Positions 34,622 through 43,326 of a stretch of 64,000 nucleotides of DNA are shown here, piece by piece. Within the stretch, counting starts at the first letter, position 1. The number at the start of each line of letters is the position of its first letter. A program made the translations under genes and the position numbers. Under the pieces are notes generated by a model. It made no database searches, was not told where the DNA came from, and was given only the letters and a program-made list of their open reading frames with translations. The DNA lies in the NCBI GenBank assembly GCA_964461455.1, contig CAYWUJ010000010.1, forward strand, positions 12,079-76,078. Reading direction: 5' to 3'. The stretch is from UBA1413 sp964461455 (GTDB taxonomy: Bacteria; Bacteroidota; Bacteroidia; Bacteroidales; Prolixibacteraceae).

Positions 34622-35044
34622 CTATGGGTTCCTGGCTTTCAGGTAGTCTATGGTCGCTTTCATGATCTTTTTGAGCACCTCGAGGTCTATATCAGAGAGC
34701 TTTTTCACATAAATACAACCTTTCCCCATTTTGAATTTTCCCAGGCCTTCCAAAAGAACTTCGTGTTCCGGCTGCCCGGAATACACATAGAGGGATATCG
34801 CCGCCTTCCGGGGTGAAAAGCCCACCAACATCCAATCCCCCTCCTGCCGGCTTCGTTCCGATTTATAATGATACGATCCAAACCCGATCATACTCGGCCC
34901 CCACATTCTGGGTTCAAATCCCGTAAAATCCTGCATCAGTTTCAGTAATTCGAAACTGTCCTTCCGTTTTTGCTCCGTGTCAGCAAAAGCGTTAATGAAT
35001 CCGGTGACATCAGCATCGGTCTGTTTTGTCTTGAGTTCTGCCAT
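34622..35044 (-). CDS. DUF1801 domain protein (YdhG-like)
   Basis: A 140-aa protein of the DUF1801/YdhG family: ADTEQKRKDSFELLKLMQDFTG near 21-42 and GKGCIYVKKLSDIDLEVLKKI near 107-127 are characteristic. The fold is a small alpha/beta domain with no assigned reaction. It is convergent with the HYR cargo gene and upstream of the tRNA on the same strand. Nothing nearby indicates a role. Confidence 0.8.
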   Translation of the reverse strand: MAELKTKQTDADVTGFINAFADTEQKRKDSFELLKLMQDFTGFEPRMWGPSMIGFGSYHYKSERSRQEGDWMLVGFSPRKAAISLYVYSGQPEHEVLLEGLGKFKMGKGCIYVKKLSDIDLEVLKKIMKATIDYLKARNP

Positions 35045-35169
35045 GGTCTGCTCTTTCCTGCTTTAAACTATCTATAAACATTTACTTCAAAAGGTGGTAA
35101 AATTAGGCGAACGGCAACAAAAAATAAGGGGCTTCGTCTCTGAAACCCCTGTATTTGCTTGATTTTCAG

Positions 35170-35242
<73 letters not shown>

Positions 35243-35251
35243 AAAGCGGCG

Positions 35252-35281
35252 CAAAATTAAGGAAAAAATCATTTTTCCAAA
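35252..35281 (-). promoter_or_regulatory. tRNA-Lys promoter (TTTG-N18-TAATTTTG)
   Basis: On the minus strand, TTTG (35281-35278) and TAATTTTG (35259-35252) are separated by 18 bases and end nine bases before the mature tRNA. This is the most complete Bacteroidota-type promoter in the window and a good reference for the others. Confidence 0.7.
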
Positions 35282-35373
35282 CCTTTTTTTTCTTTTTTCG
35301 GGAATTGCCGCCGCCACCGCAAATTATCCCGGCAAATAACCCCCCCACCCACCTTCTTGTCGAGGGATATTTT

Positions 35374-35381
35374 TATCTTTA
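35374..35381 (+). promoter_or_regulatory. -7 promoter box TATCTTTA for the glycogen operon
   Basis: Seven of eight positions match TAnnTTTG; it lies 20 bases before the branching-enzyme ATG at 35402 and inside the longer open frame from 35357, supporting the later start. Confidence 0.45.
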
Positions 35382-35401
35382 TCGAAAAACTGGACAGCAT
35401 C

Positions 35402-37414
35402 ATGAAGAACCCTCTTTTGATCAGGAACGATCCGTGGCTGGAGCCTTTTGCCGGAACCATCCTCCGCAGGCATGCCCATGCAGAAAAGAAGAAAGAATCC
35501 CTCATCAGAAAGGAATCCCTGTCAGGTTTTGCTTCGGGCTATCTCTATTTCGGGCTGCACCGGACCAGTGACGGTTGGGTGATCCGGGAATGGGCGCCCC
35601 ACGCATCCATGATAGTTCTGGTGGGCACCTTCAATGACTGGAAGGTTGGGGAAAACTACGAATTCAGTCCCCTGGCCAACGGCGTTTGGGAGCTGACCCT
35701 CGCCCCTGAGAAGTTGCATCACGGCGACCTTTACGCCCTGATGGTGCACTGGCCCGGAGGATCGGGAAAACGCATCCCGGCATGGGCTACCCGCACCGTC
35801 CAGGATGAAAAGACCTTTATCTTCAACGCCCAGGTGTGGGCTCCCGAAACCCCCTACCGGTGGAAGAATCCCGGTTTCCGCAGGAAGGCTGAGCCCCTGC
35901 TCATCTATGAGGCCCACGTGGGCATGGCCGGAGAAGAGGAACGGGTCCACACCTATGCCGAATTCCGGGAGCAGATGCTTCCCCGCATCAAAGCCAACGG
36001 CTACAATACCATCCAGCTGATGGCCATCCCCGAACACCCCTACTACGGCAGTTTCGGATACCACGTCTCCAGTTTCTTCGCCCCCTCATCCCGCTTCGGA
36101 ACCCCTGAAGAGCTTAAAGAACTCATCGACGAAGCCCACAGCATGGGGATCTCCGTGATCATGGACCTGGTCCACTCCCATGCCGTGCGCAATGAGATCG
36201 AAGGACTCGGAAAATACGACGGCACCCGCTACCAGTTTTTCCACGACGGAGGAAGGGGCGAACACCCCGCCTGGGACTCTTACTGCTTTAACTACAACAA
36301 AAACGAAGTTCTCCATTTCCTCCTTTCCAACATCAAATACTGGCTCGACGTTTTCAAATTCGACGGGTTCCGCTTCGACGGCGTGACCAGCATGCTTTAC
36401 TTCGACCATGGCCTGGGAAAAGCCTTCACCAATTACGGCGACTATTTCGATGCCAACTGCGACGAAGAAGCGGTCACTTACTTCATATTGGCCAACCAGC
36501 TTATCAAGGAGGTGAACCCCACCTCCCTATCGATCGCCGAAGACATGAGCGGCATGCCCGGACTGGCGGTCCCTGTTGCCGACGGGGGAATGGGATTTGA
36601 CTACCGCCTCTCCATGGGAGTTCCCGACTACTGGATCAAGATTATCAAGGAGAAAAAGGATGACGAGTGGCAGATGGGGGACATCTTTTACCAGCTGACC
36701 TCCAAGCGGATGGATGAAAAGGTGGTCAGCTATGCCGAGTCGCACGACCAGGCCCTGGTGGGTGATAAAACCATCATTTTCAGGCTCATCGACAAGGAGA
36801 TGTATTTCAGCATGCGGAAGGACCAGCCCAACCTCACCGTCGACCGGGGCATCGCCCTCCATAAGATGATCAGGCTGGCCACCCTTTCCTGTGCCGGAGG
36901 AGCCTATCTCAACTTCATGGGCAACGAATTCGGCCATCCCGAATGGATCGACTTCCCCAGGGAAGGCAATAACTGGTCCTACCGCCATGCACGCAGGATT
37001 TGGAGTATCGCCACCGACCCGGAACTGAAGTACCACTGGCTCCTCGATTTCGATTATGACATGACGGGGCTCTTCAGAAAAGAGGGAATTCTGGAAATCC
37101 CCCCGGTCAACCTGGTGTGGGAAAAAAACGGCGACCAGGTCCTGGCCTACCACCGCGGCCCCTGGCTTTTCGTCTTTAACTTCAATCCCGTGCAGTCGTT
37201 CACCGACTATGGCATCCCTTTGGGCAAAGGGAAATACCACGTCGCCCTTTCAACCGATAATGGAAGATATGGCGGCCAGGACCGCATCGACGAAGTGCTC
37301 TCTTACTACACCCTCGATTCCGGCGAAAAAGAGAGCCAGCATTACCTGCGTCTTTACCTCCCGGCACGAACCGCCATGGTACTGCGCAGGGAAGAACTCC
37401 CCGCCAGCCACTGA
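35402..37414 (+). CDS. glgB: 1,4-alpha-glucan branching enzyme, GH13 eukaryote-like
   Basis: Creates alpha-1,6 branches in glycogen. From ATG at 35402 (670 aa) it has an N-terminal CBM48 domain (about 45-145, WAPHASMIVLVGTFNDW) and a GH13 barrel with nucleophile Asp326 in FRFDGVTSM and acid/base Glu380 in IAEDMSG; AHVGMAGEEERVHTY and SFGYHVSSFFA are typical of the GH13_8 (eukaryote-like) branch. It opens the glycogen operon and is separated from the GSCFA gene by one base. A 35357 start is unlikely because the promoter box lies within it. Confidence 0.93.
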   Translation: MKNPLLIRNDPWLEPFAGTILRRHAHAEKKKESLIRKESLSGFASGYLYFGLHRTSDGWVIREWAPHASMIVLVGTFNDWKVGENYEFSPLANGVWELTLAPEKLHHGDLYALMVHWPGGSGKRIPAWATRTVQDEKTFIFNAQVWAPETPYRWKNPGFRRKAEPLLIYEAHVGMAGEEERVHTYAEFREQMLPRIKANGYNTIQLMAIPEHPYYGSFGYHVSSFFAPSSRFGTPEELKELIDEAHSMGISVIMDLVHSHAVRNEIEGLGKYDGTRYQFFHDGGRGEHPAWDSYCFNYNKNEVLHFLLSNIKYWLDVFKFDGFRFDGVTSMLYFDHGLGKAFTNYGDYFDANCDEEAVTYFILANQLIKEVNPTSLSIAEDMSGMPGLAVPVADGGMGFDYRLSMGVPDYWIKIIKEKKDDEWQMGDIFYQLTSKRMDEKVVSYAESHDQALVGDKTIIFRLIDKEMYFSMRKDQPNLTVDRGIALHKMIRLATLSCAGGAYLNFMGNEFGHPEWIDFPREGNNWSYRHARRIWSIATDPELKYHWLLDFDYDMTGLFRKEGILEIPPVNLVWEKNGDQVLAYHRGPWLFVFNFNPVQSFTDYGIPLGKGKYHVALSTDNGRYGGQDRIDEVLSYYTLDSGEKESQHYLRLYLPARTAMVLRREELPASH

Positions 37415-37415
37415 T

Positions 37416-38429
37416 ATGCCTGAATTCACAACACCGGTTGAGGTGATGCCCCTCCCCTGGGGCTCTGATCACTCGAAAAAACACCTGCTGATAGGCTCCT
37501 GCTTCACCGAAAACATAGGATCCATTATGGAGGGGCTGAAATTTCCCGTGATGGTCAACCCATTTGGCATCCTTTACAATCCGGTGTCGGTGGCCAGGGC
37601 GCTCAGACGAATGCTCTCGGGAGAGGCCTATACGGAAGAGGACCTCTTTGAACATGACGGGTTGTGGCACAGCTACAGCCACCACGGAAGCTTCTCGGCG
37701 GCCACGCCTGCCCGGGCTCTGGAAAAGATCAACGGCAGCCTTGAACAGGCCTGTTCTTTTCTCAGGGAAGCCCACTTCCTGATGATCACCCTGGGCACCT
37801 CCCGGGTCTATGAGCTCAGGAAGACAGGAGAAACCGTGGCCAACTGCCACAAGGTGCCCGCCCGGGAATTCCACAGAACCCGGCTTTCAGTCGCCGAAAC
37901 CGTCACCGTGATGAAAGAGGCCCTGGAAGAGATCTGGCAGGCCCATCCCGCGATAAAAATCATCCTTACCATTAGTCCTGTGCGACATACCCAGGATGGC
38001 GCCGCTGAGAACCAGCTGAGCAAGGCGGTCCTCCTCCTGGCTGCCGACGCCCTGGAAAAGGGCTTCGGAAGGGAAAATTGCGCCTCTTTCCCGGCCTACG
38101 AAATCATGATGGACGAACTCCGCGATTACCGCTTTTACCAGAGTGACATGATCCACCCCTCTCCGGTAGCCGTGGATTATATATGGAGAAAATTCAGCGA
38201 TGCCTTTCTGACCCCACAGGCCAAAGCCCTCAGCCATGAAATCGCCGCCCTCCGGAAAGCCGCAGCCCATCGCCCCCTCTATCCCCATACACCCCAATTT
38301 CAGCTCTTTGTCAAACACGCCCTCGAAAAAACCCTCCTCCTGGCAAAAAACCACCCAACTCTTGATTTTTCGCGGGAAATTGACTATTTTTCAAAACAGA
38401 AAGCAACCGATCCTCTTCCTGACCCGTAA
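37416..38429 (+). CDS. GSCFA family protein, SGNH-hydrolase-like
   Basis: A 337-aa cytoplasmic protein named for its motif: GSCFTENIG with Ser28-Cys29. The C-terminal half holds SDMIHPS with Asp244 and His247, spaced as the DxxH of SGNH/GDSL esterases; with Ser28 this makes a plausible catalytic triad. No biochemical role is established for the family to my knowledge. The ATG is one base after the branching enzyme stop, within a tight operon of glycogen enzymes, so I infer action on glycogen or a glucan ester. The frame runs upstream into glgB but MPEFTT at 37416 is the natural start. Confidence 0.85.
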   Translation: MPEFTTPVEVMPLPWGSDHSKKHLLIGSCFTENIGSIMEGLKFPVMVNPFGILYNPVSVARALRRMLSGEAYTEEDLFEHDGLWHSYSHHGSFSAATPARALEKINGSLEQACSFLREAHFLMITLGTSRVYELRKTGETVANCHKVPAREFHRTRLSVAETVTVMKEALEEIWQAHPAIKIILTISPVRHTQDGAAENQLSKAVLLLAADALEKGFGRENCASFPAYEIMMDELRDYRFYQSDMIHPSPVAVDYIWRKFSDAFLTPQAKALSHEIAALRKAAAHRPLYPHTPQFQLFVKHALEKTLLLAKNHPTLDFSREIDYFSKQKATDPLPDP

Positions 38430-38480
38430 ACCGTGAAGGGGCACCGGTAAGGCTGACCATATTTTGAAAATTTAAATGCC

Positions 38481-40433
38481 ATGAGCTACATCAATTTCAA
38501 TCCCGCCAAACTCACCAATCTGGATTTCACCTCCAAAAGGGAGATCATACGCTCAAACCATGCCGGCTCTTACATTTCCACCACCCTGAACGGGTGCAAC
38601 ACTCGCAAATACCACGGACTTCTTATTTGTCCCATTCCCGCCCTGGGAAACACGAAACACCTCCTCCTCTCAGCACTCGACGAAAGCATCGTGATCAAAG
38701 GTTCTGCCTTTAACCTGGGGGTAAGAAGGTACCTCGACGGATACATGGAACCCAAAGGAAACAAGTATCTCCAGAAATTTGACTTTGAGAAAATTCCGAA
38801 ATTCACCTTCAGGGTGGGGAATGCGATCCTGACCAAGGAGAGGCTGCTGGTGGAGAAAGAACAGCAATTGCTGGTGCGGTATACCCTTGAGGAATCGCCG
38901 GCTCCGGTGACCATTCAGTTCAGGCCGTTTCTGGCATTCCGTGGCATCCACGACCTCAGCAAATGCAACCTTTACATCAATACCCATTATCACGGGGAAC
39001 CCAACGGCGTCAGCCTGTCACTCTATGACGGCTATCCCCCGCTTTACATGCAGTTCAGCAGGGAACCGGAATTCGTAGCCGCCCCCGACTGGCATTACAA
39101 CGTTGAATATATCAAGGAAAAAAACCGTGGTTACGACTGCCACGAAGACCTCTACACCCCGGGTTATTTTGAATTCACCATGAAAGAGGGGGATGTCCTG
39201 GTTTTCTCGGCGGCCACCTTCCAGGGTAATCCTGCCCAATTCAGGCAGCGCTTCAACAGGGAGGTCAACAAAAGGATCAGCCGCGACTCCTTCACCGGAT
39301 GCCTGAAAAATGCCGCCAACCAGTTCATCCAATACCATAATCATACCGCAGTCGACATCATTGCCGGCTATCCCTGGTATAACAGCATCAGCAGGCAGAC
39401 CTTCGTTGCCCTGCCGGGGCTCCGGTTCGCCCAAAGCGAAAGGAGGCTTGCCCTGGAAGTACTCTCTACCTACCTGCCCCACCTCAAAAACGGGCTCTTC
39501 CCGGGATCTATCGCCGACCACCACCCCGCATACGACTCTGCCGATGCCTCCCTCTGGTTTATCTGGACCCTCCAACAGCTCAAAAAACAAGGCTCCCGGT
39601 TCAAGGAATTCGGACCTCCCTTTTATCAGGCCATTCGCGAAATCCTCAATAATTACCGCAAAGGGACCTCAGTCGTCACGATGATGGAGAACGGCCTCCT
39701 CTTTGCTGCTGAACAGGGAATGGCCCTCAGCTGGATGAACGGATACAGCACCGGACAACCCGTCACCCCAAGATATGGAAAACCTGTGGAACTGAATGCC
39801 CTGTGGTACAATGCCGTATGTTTTGGCATCGATATGGCGCGCAGCGAAAAGGACAGCGACTTCGTCGAAGAGTGGAAAAGCATCCCCGGCATGATCGAGG
39901 AATCGTTTCTGAAAGCCTTCTGGAACGCGGAAAAGGGATACCTGGCCGACGTGGAAAACGGGCTCTATACCGATTGGTCGGTACGCCCCAATATGGCCAT
40001 TGCCGCCGCCATGCCATACTCCCCCCTTAATCAGGAAAAACGCCGCAGCATCCTGGAGGTGGTCCGCCAGCAACTGCTGACACCCCGGGGGCTCCGCAGC
40101 CTCTCCCCCGATGATCCCGCATTCATGGGTGCCGTCAAGGGAGACCCTAACCACAGGGAAGAAGCGGCCTTTTGCGGCGCCGCCTACCCCTGGCTGCTCC
40201 AGTTCTTCGCCCAGGCCTGGATCTCAGTGTACGGAAAAAACGGACTCTCTGTCATCAGAAAAATCCTCCAGGGCTTCGAAGGCGAAATGGCCGACAACTG
40301 TATCGGAACCCTCTCGGAAATGTACAACGGCACCCCTCCCCATACCGGCAAAGGGGCTTCCTCCCAGGCCTGGAATGTGGCAGCCCTCCTGTATATTCAG
40401 CAACTGATCTCCGAAACAGAGGCCGAAGTGTGA
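38481..40433 (+). CDS. Glycogen debranching enzyme (amylo-alpha-1,6-glucosidase type)
   Basis: A 650-aa cytoplasmic enzyme that removes alpha-1,6 branches. The N-terminal bacterial GDE domain carries LNGCNTRKYHGLL (near 37-49), and the (alpha/alpha)6 GDE C-terminal domain covers about 280-640, with IAGYPWYNSISRQTF and the end segment GTLSEMYNGTPPHTGKGA. The length is as expected for prokaryotic amylo-1,6-glucosidase family proteins. Its TGA overlaps the start of the GT4 gene (TGATG), giving tight coupling of degradation and synthesis genes. Confidence 0.9.
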   Translation: MSYINFNPAKLTNLDFTSKREIIRSNHAGSYISTTLNGCNTRKYHGLLICPIPALGNTKHLLLSALDESIVIKGSAFNLGVRRYLDGYMEPKGNKYLQKFDFEKIPKFTFRVGNAILTKERLLVEKEQQLLVRYTLEESPAPVTIQFRPFLAFRGIHDLSKCNLYINTHYHGEPNGVSLSLYDGYPPLYMQFSREPEFVAAPDWHYNVEYIKEKNRGYDCHEDLYTPGYFEFTMKEGDVLVFSAATFQGNPAQFRQRFNREVNKRISRDSFTGCLKNAANQFIQYHNHTAVDIIAGYPWYNSISRQTFVALPGLRFAQSERRLALEVLSTYLPHLKNGLFPGSIADHHPAYDSADASLWFIWTLQQLKKQGSRFKEFGPPFYQAIREILNNYRKGTSVVTMMENGLLFAAEQGMALSWMNGYSTGQPVTPRYGKPVELNALWYNAVCFGIDMARSEKDSDFVEEWKSIPGMIEESFLKAFWNAEKGYLADVENGLYTDWSVRPNMAIAAAMPYSPLNQEKRRSILEVVRQQLLTPRGLRSLSPDDPAFMGAVKGDPNHREEAAFCGAAYPWLLQFFAQAWISVYGKNGLSVIRKILQGFEGEMADNCIGTLSEMYNGTPPHTGKGASSQAWNVAALLYIQQLISETEAEV

Positions 40434-41770
40434 TGATGAAAATCCTGATGTTTGGATGGGAATTCCCCCCCCACATTTCGGGAGGCCTGGGTACGGCCTG
40501 TTACGGCCTGATCCGGGGACTGTCGGAACTCGACGGCATCAGGGTCACCTTTGTCGTCCCCCGCACCTGGGGCGACGAAGAGAGCGGCGACCTGCAACTG
40601 TTAGGGGCCAACCACATTCCCGTTTCCCGGCAATGGGTCGAAGAAGAAGAACATGACACCGTCAGCGAATACATCAGGGTACCCCTCCCTCTGGTTCCCT
40701 ACCAGACCCCCGAAGAATTCTGGCAGCTGAAAAATAAAAGCTATGTTAAGGGCACCCGGTTTGTCGAAGTCACCAGGGAGGGCACCATCCCTTTCTCGGG
40801 AGGTTACGGCCCCTCTCTCTTCCAGGAAATCAGGAACTATGCCATTGTGGCCGGCAACATCGCCGCTGAATACCCCTGTGATGTGGTCCACGCCCATGAC
40901 TGGATAGCTTACCCTGCCGGTATAGAGGCCGCCAAAAGGGCGGGAAAACCCCTGGTGGTCCATGTTCATGCCACGGAATTCGACCGCAACGGCGGCAACA
41001 TCAACCCCATGGTCTACAACATCGAACGCGAAGGCATGGAAGCCGCCGGCAAAATCATCGCCGTCAGCAACTTCACCCGGCGTACCATCATCGAAAAATA
41101 CGGAATCCCCCCCGAAAAAGTAATCACCGTTTACAATGCCGTGGAACCCCTGACCGAAGAAGAGAAGAGGATCTTCAAAAAAGGCATCAGCGAAAAAATT
41201 GTCACCTTCATGGGGAGGATCACCCACCAGAAAGGCCCTGAATATTTTGTGGAAGCGGCCAGCCTGGTGCTTCAGAGAATGGACAACGTCAGGTTTGTCA
41301 TGGCAGGAAGCGGCGACATGATGGAGGCCATGGTGGCTCATGCCGCACGGCTGGGCATCACCGGGAAATTCCACTTCACCGGGTTCCTCCAGGGCGATGA
41401 TGTTTACAGAATGCTGCACATGAGCGACGTCTTTGTCATGCCTTCAGTGTCGGAACCTTTCGGCATCGTTCCCCTGGAAGCCATGCTGGCCAACGTTCCG
41501 GTCATCATCTCGCGCCAGTCGGGCGTGGCAGAAGTGGTGCACCACGCCATAAAAACCGATTTCTGGGATACTTATGCCCTGGCCGACGCCATTCACGGAC
41601 TCCTCTCCTATCGCCCCCTGGCACGCCTCTTCACCGAAAGAGGAAAGGAAGAAGCCACCAACCTCAAATGGAAAAACTCGGCAGAAGAAGTTCTCGGGGT
41701 ATACAAAAGCCTTGTCACCCATGAAACCCCCGATTCTCATTCTGATAAAATCCCGCAAATTAATACCTGA
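40433..41770 (+). CDS. GT4 glycosyltransferase, glycogen-synthase-like
   Basis: A 445-aa retaining glycosyltransferase that probably elongates alpha-1,4-glucan in the cytoplasm. The N terminus KILMFGWEFPPHISGGLGTA holds the GGLG nucleotide-sugar loop of starch/glycogen synthases; HAHDWIAYPAG, FMGRITHQKG and SEPFGIVPLEAM (Glu of the EX7E-type region) follow. The start at 40433 overlaps the debranching stop. There is no ADP-glucose pyrophosphorylase gene in the window, so donor choice (UDP- or ADP-glucose) is open. Similar GT4-GH57 pairs exist in other Bacteroidota. Confidence 0.85.
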   Translation: MMKILMFGWEFPPHISGGLGTACYGLIRGLSELDGIRVTFVVPRTWGDEESGDLQLLGANHIPVSRQWVEEEEHDTVSEYIRVPLPLVPYQTPEEFWQLKNKSYVKGTRFVEVTREGTIPFSGGYGPSLFQEIRNYAIVAGNIAAEYPCDVVHAHDWIAYPAGIEAAKRAGKPLVVHVHATEFDRNGGNINPMVYNIEREGMEAAGKIIAVSNFTRRTIIEKYGIPPEKVITVYNAVEPLTEEEKRIFKKGISEKIVTFMGRITHQKGPEYFVEAASLVLQRMDNVRFVMAGSGDMMEAMVAHAARLGITGKFHFTGFLQGDDVYRMLHMSDVFVMPSVSEPFGIVPLEAMLANVPVIISRQSGVAEVVHHAIKTDFWDTYALADAIHGLLSYRPLARLFTERGKEEATNLKWKNSAEEVLGVYKSLVTHETPDSHSDKIPQINT

Positions 41771-41775
41771 AACCC

Positions 41776-43080
41776 ATGAAGTCCCTGTGCCTGATATTCC
41801 GGATTCATCATCCGGTCCCCCTGCGAAAATACCGCTTTTTTGACATCGGCGCCGAACATGGCTATTACGACGACTATACCCTGGAAGCCTCCATAAAACA
41901 GCTGGCTCAACGCTGTTACCTCCCTGCGGCCACCCTGCTACTCCATCAGATCAACAGACAGGAAAGAGGCATAAAAGCCGCCATTTACCTCTCGGGAACC
42001 ACCCGGGAACTCTTCGACCGGTACACGCCTGAAGTCACGGCCCTCTTCAGGGAACTGGCCGCCACCCAACAGGTGGAATTCCTCGGGGGCACCTATTCCC
42101 ACTCCCTGGCATCCGTTGCCGATGAGGAAACCTTCATCTCCCAGGCTAACCTCCACAGGGAAACCATCTATGACCTGACTGGACAAACACCGGAAGTTTT
42201 CCTCCATCCTGAGCTGATCTATTCCGACAAAATAGGCGCCATGATTGCCGGATTGGGCTACAAGGGAGTGATCACCGAAGGAGCACGCCATATCCTGGGA
42301 TGGAAAAGCCCGGGATTCCTATACTGCAACCCTCTCCAGCCAAAACTGAAAGTGCTCATGCGCCATTACAAGCTGAGCGATGACCTCGAATACCGCTTTT
42401 CTGACCGTTCATGGAGCGAATTCCCGCTGACTGCCGACAAATACCTCTCATGGCTCCTCAACGGGGGCCAGCCCGGAGAATCGGTCAACCTCTGTATCGA
42501 CATGGAAACCTTCGGGCACTACCATCACGCCTCTTCCGGAATCTTCAACTTCCTTGACCACCTGCTCTTCATGACTTCCCGAAACCCGGAACTCACCATG
42601 GCCACTCCCTCGGAAATCATCACCCGTCTGCAGCCCGTCTCCCTGATCAGCGTCCCCAACCCCCTCTCACAGGCAGGCGAAGAAAGAGATATCTCCCTGT
42701 GGAACGGAAACGACCTCCAGAGCGAAGCCCTCCGCCACCTCTATGACCTCGCCCCCTTGGTGAAGGAGATCGATGATCCCCTGATCAGAAAAGAGTGGAA
42801 CACCCTCCAGGACAGCGAATACTTCCGCTTTATGTCGGAAAAAACCACCACCCCCTCACTCCACCATCGCAAAAACCCCTTCAATTCGCCCTACGAAGCC
42901 TTCATCAACTACATGAATATCCTGAATGACCTGACCATCAGGGTAAAATCACTCTATTCAGGGCCTTCCCCCGAAGAAACCATCAACCTCCTCAAATCAC
43001 AACTGGCGGAAAAAGAAAGAGAATTGGAAAAATCTTTGGAAATAGCCCACACTCCCAAAAAGAAAAAACACAAGCACTGA
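41776..43080 (+). CDS. Glycoside hydrolase family 57 alpha-amylase-like protein
   Basis: A 434-aa GH57 protein of the cytoplasm. The N-terminal LCLIFRIHHP corresponds to GH57 motif 1, LGGTYSHSL to motif 2, and CIDMETFGHYHH (Asp in DMETFG) to motif 4 with the acid/base Asp; the nucleophile Glu is probably that in ITEGARH near 166. It is five bases after the GT4 gene. It should trim alpha-1,4-glucan or act as an intracellular amylase. A Lys-rich tail (KKKKHKH) ends the protein. Confidence 0.88.
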   Translation: MKSLCLIFRIHHPVPLRKYRFFDIGAEHGYYDDYTLEASIKQLAQRCYLPAATLLLHQINRQERGIKAAIYLSGTTRELFDRYTPEVTALFRELAATQQVEFLGGTYSHSLASVADEETFISQANLHRETIYDLTGQTPEVFLHPELIYSDKIGAMIAGLGYKGVITEGARHILGWKSPGFLYCNPLQPKLKVLMRHYKLSDDLEYRFSDRSWSEFPLTADKYLSWLLNGGQPGESVNLCIDMETFGHYHHASSGIFNFLDHLLFMTSRNPELTMATPSEIITRLQPVSLISVPNPLSQAGEERDISLWNGNDLQSEALRHLYDLAPLVKEIDDPLIRKEWNTLQDSEYFRFMSEKTTTPSLHHRKNPFNSPYEAFINYMNILNDLTIRVKSLYSGPSPEETINLLKSQLAEKERELEKSLEIAHTPKKKKHKH

Positions 43081-43241
43081 AACTGTCGGTCAGAAACCGG
43101 CATAACTGCCTGATTTTCCATAATTAATCACCCTGTTGTCCCTCCACTCCGGAACAGCATGATCGCATGGTGCGTATATTAAGAATGACCCATTTGGTAG
43201 TGTTATTGTGCAAAAAACAGTTTTTGTATGGTTTAAGACGT

Positions 43242-43249
43242 TATTTTTG
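43242..43249 (+). promoter_or_regulatory. -7 promoter box TATTTTTG for glycogen phosphorylase
   Basis: Exact TAnnTTTG match in the 246-base gap before the phosphorylase, 77 bases from its ATG. It suggests that phosphorylase can be transcribed separately from the synthesis genes. Confidence 0.45.
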
Positions 43250-43326
43250 TGCCGGACAATGAATGTAGAAGTTACTATTATTTCATGCCGGCGAATTGAA
43301 CACCGGTTCCGAAAAAGAGAGCATAT

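Noticed and set aside
43160..43215. Possible third copy of the palindromic repeat before glgP
   Set aside because: It shares only short words (CGCATGGT, AATGACCCAT) without the arm spacing or the conserved loop.
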